A stretch of 64,000 bases of DNA from Bariatricus massiliensis (GTDB lineage Bacteria > Bacillota > Clostridia > Lachnospirales > Lachnospiraceae). Below, piece by piece: positions 61,931 to 64,000 of this stretch; positions within the stretch are counted from its first letter, which is position 1; each line of letters starts with the position of its first letter. The translations under genes and the position numbers were made by a program. The stretch is from NCBI RefSeq assembly GCF_900086725.1, contig NZ_LT574835.1, forward strand, positions 210,532 through 274,531, in the 5' to 3' direction. Below the pieces are notes generated by a model. It saw nothing but the letters and a program-made list of their open reading frames with translations, was not told the origin of the DNA and ran no database searches.

Positions 61931-62052
61931 TCACTTCTTATATTATATACATTTTTTCTGATTTTACAAGTATCTTCTTCTACTTTTTCCATGTACCTTC
62001 AAAACCGCATACAAACCTAATCATTCCATCCATTTTTCCCTTCCTACCTCTT

Positions 62053-64000
<1,948 letters not shown>

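Overview
The window looks like a chromosomal segment of a gut-type Firmicute of the class Clostridia, probably Lachnospiraceae (inferred from gene families; the rRNA could not be compared). Pointers are pyrophosphate-type phosphofructokinases, a two-gene SUF-like Fe-S module, Csp-like subtilase, GlpP antitermination, consensus sigma-A promoters with AGGAGG ribosome binding sites, CIRCE control of hsp20, and a sortase-type surface protein. Base composition is moderate, higher in the repeat adhesin and lower at 55-57.7 kb.

Layout. 0-10 kb: the C-terminal 2.3 kaa of a giant YGGG-repeat cell-wall protein, converging on a translationally coupled glycosyltransferase/S8 peptidase pair. 10-20.5 kb: two paralogous PPi-type phosphofructokinases flank a cytosolic PAS hybrid kinase with a double-HTH GntR regulator and a two-gene membrane operon (kinase-like domain lacking its ATP-binding half + TM + TPR; Ig-like Ser-free membrane protein). 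20.5-25.9 kb: a glycerol catabolic operon (glpP, glpK, two flavoproteins, DUF1667) with terminator hairpins that fit GlpP antitermination. 26-34.8 kb: two complete two-component/ABC-2 exporter modules separated by a CIRCE-controlled hsp20. 34.9-42.1 kb: deoxyinosine glycosylase, tRNA-Arg, a second PAS hybrid kinase, the phnW-phnX aminoethylphosphonate pathway and a PadR/DUF1700/DUF4097 operon.

42.2-49.1 kb is a metal-homeostasis block: feoA-feoA-feoB-Cys-rich protein-short Fur-like HTH, a divergent DtxR-family regulator, a two-gene Fe-S assembly module, a ZIP transporter and DUF2325. A 16-bp palindrome GTTAG-N6-CTAAC occurs at several promoters of this block and is probably the operator of the DtxR-family protein. 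49-57.5 kb holds DAHP synthase, an FMN hydroxyacid-oxidase-like enzyme, tRNA-Ser, a polysaccharide deacetylase and an A+T-rich patch of small accessory genes, including a 75-residue protein carrying the GGADGPT motif of Na+-pumping decarboxylases. 57.7-64 kb: a six-tRNA array, a Rieske flavoprotein/tocopherol-cyclase-like pair, an M23 peptidase, tRNA-Asn and the 3' two thirds of a 23S rRNA gene with no 5S gene after it.

No insertion sequence, prophage or CRISPR array was seen. All family assignments come from reading the sequence; no database search was possible.
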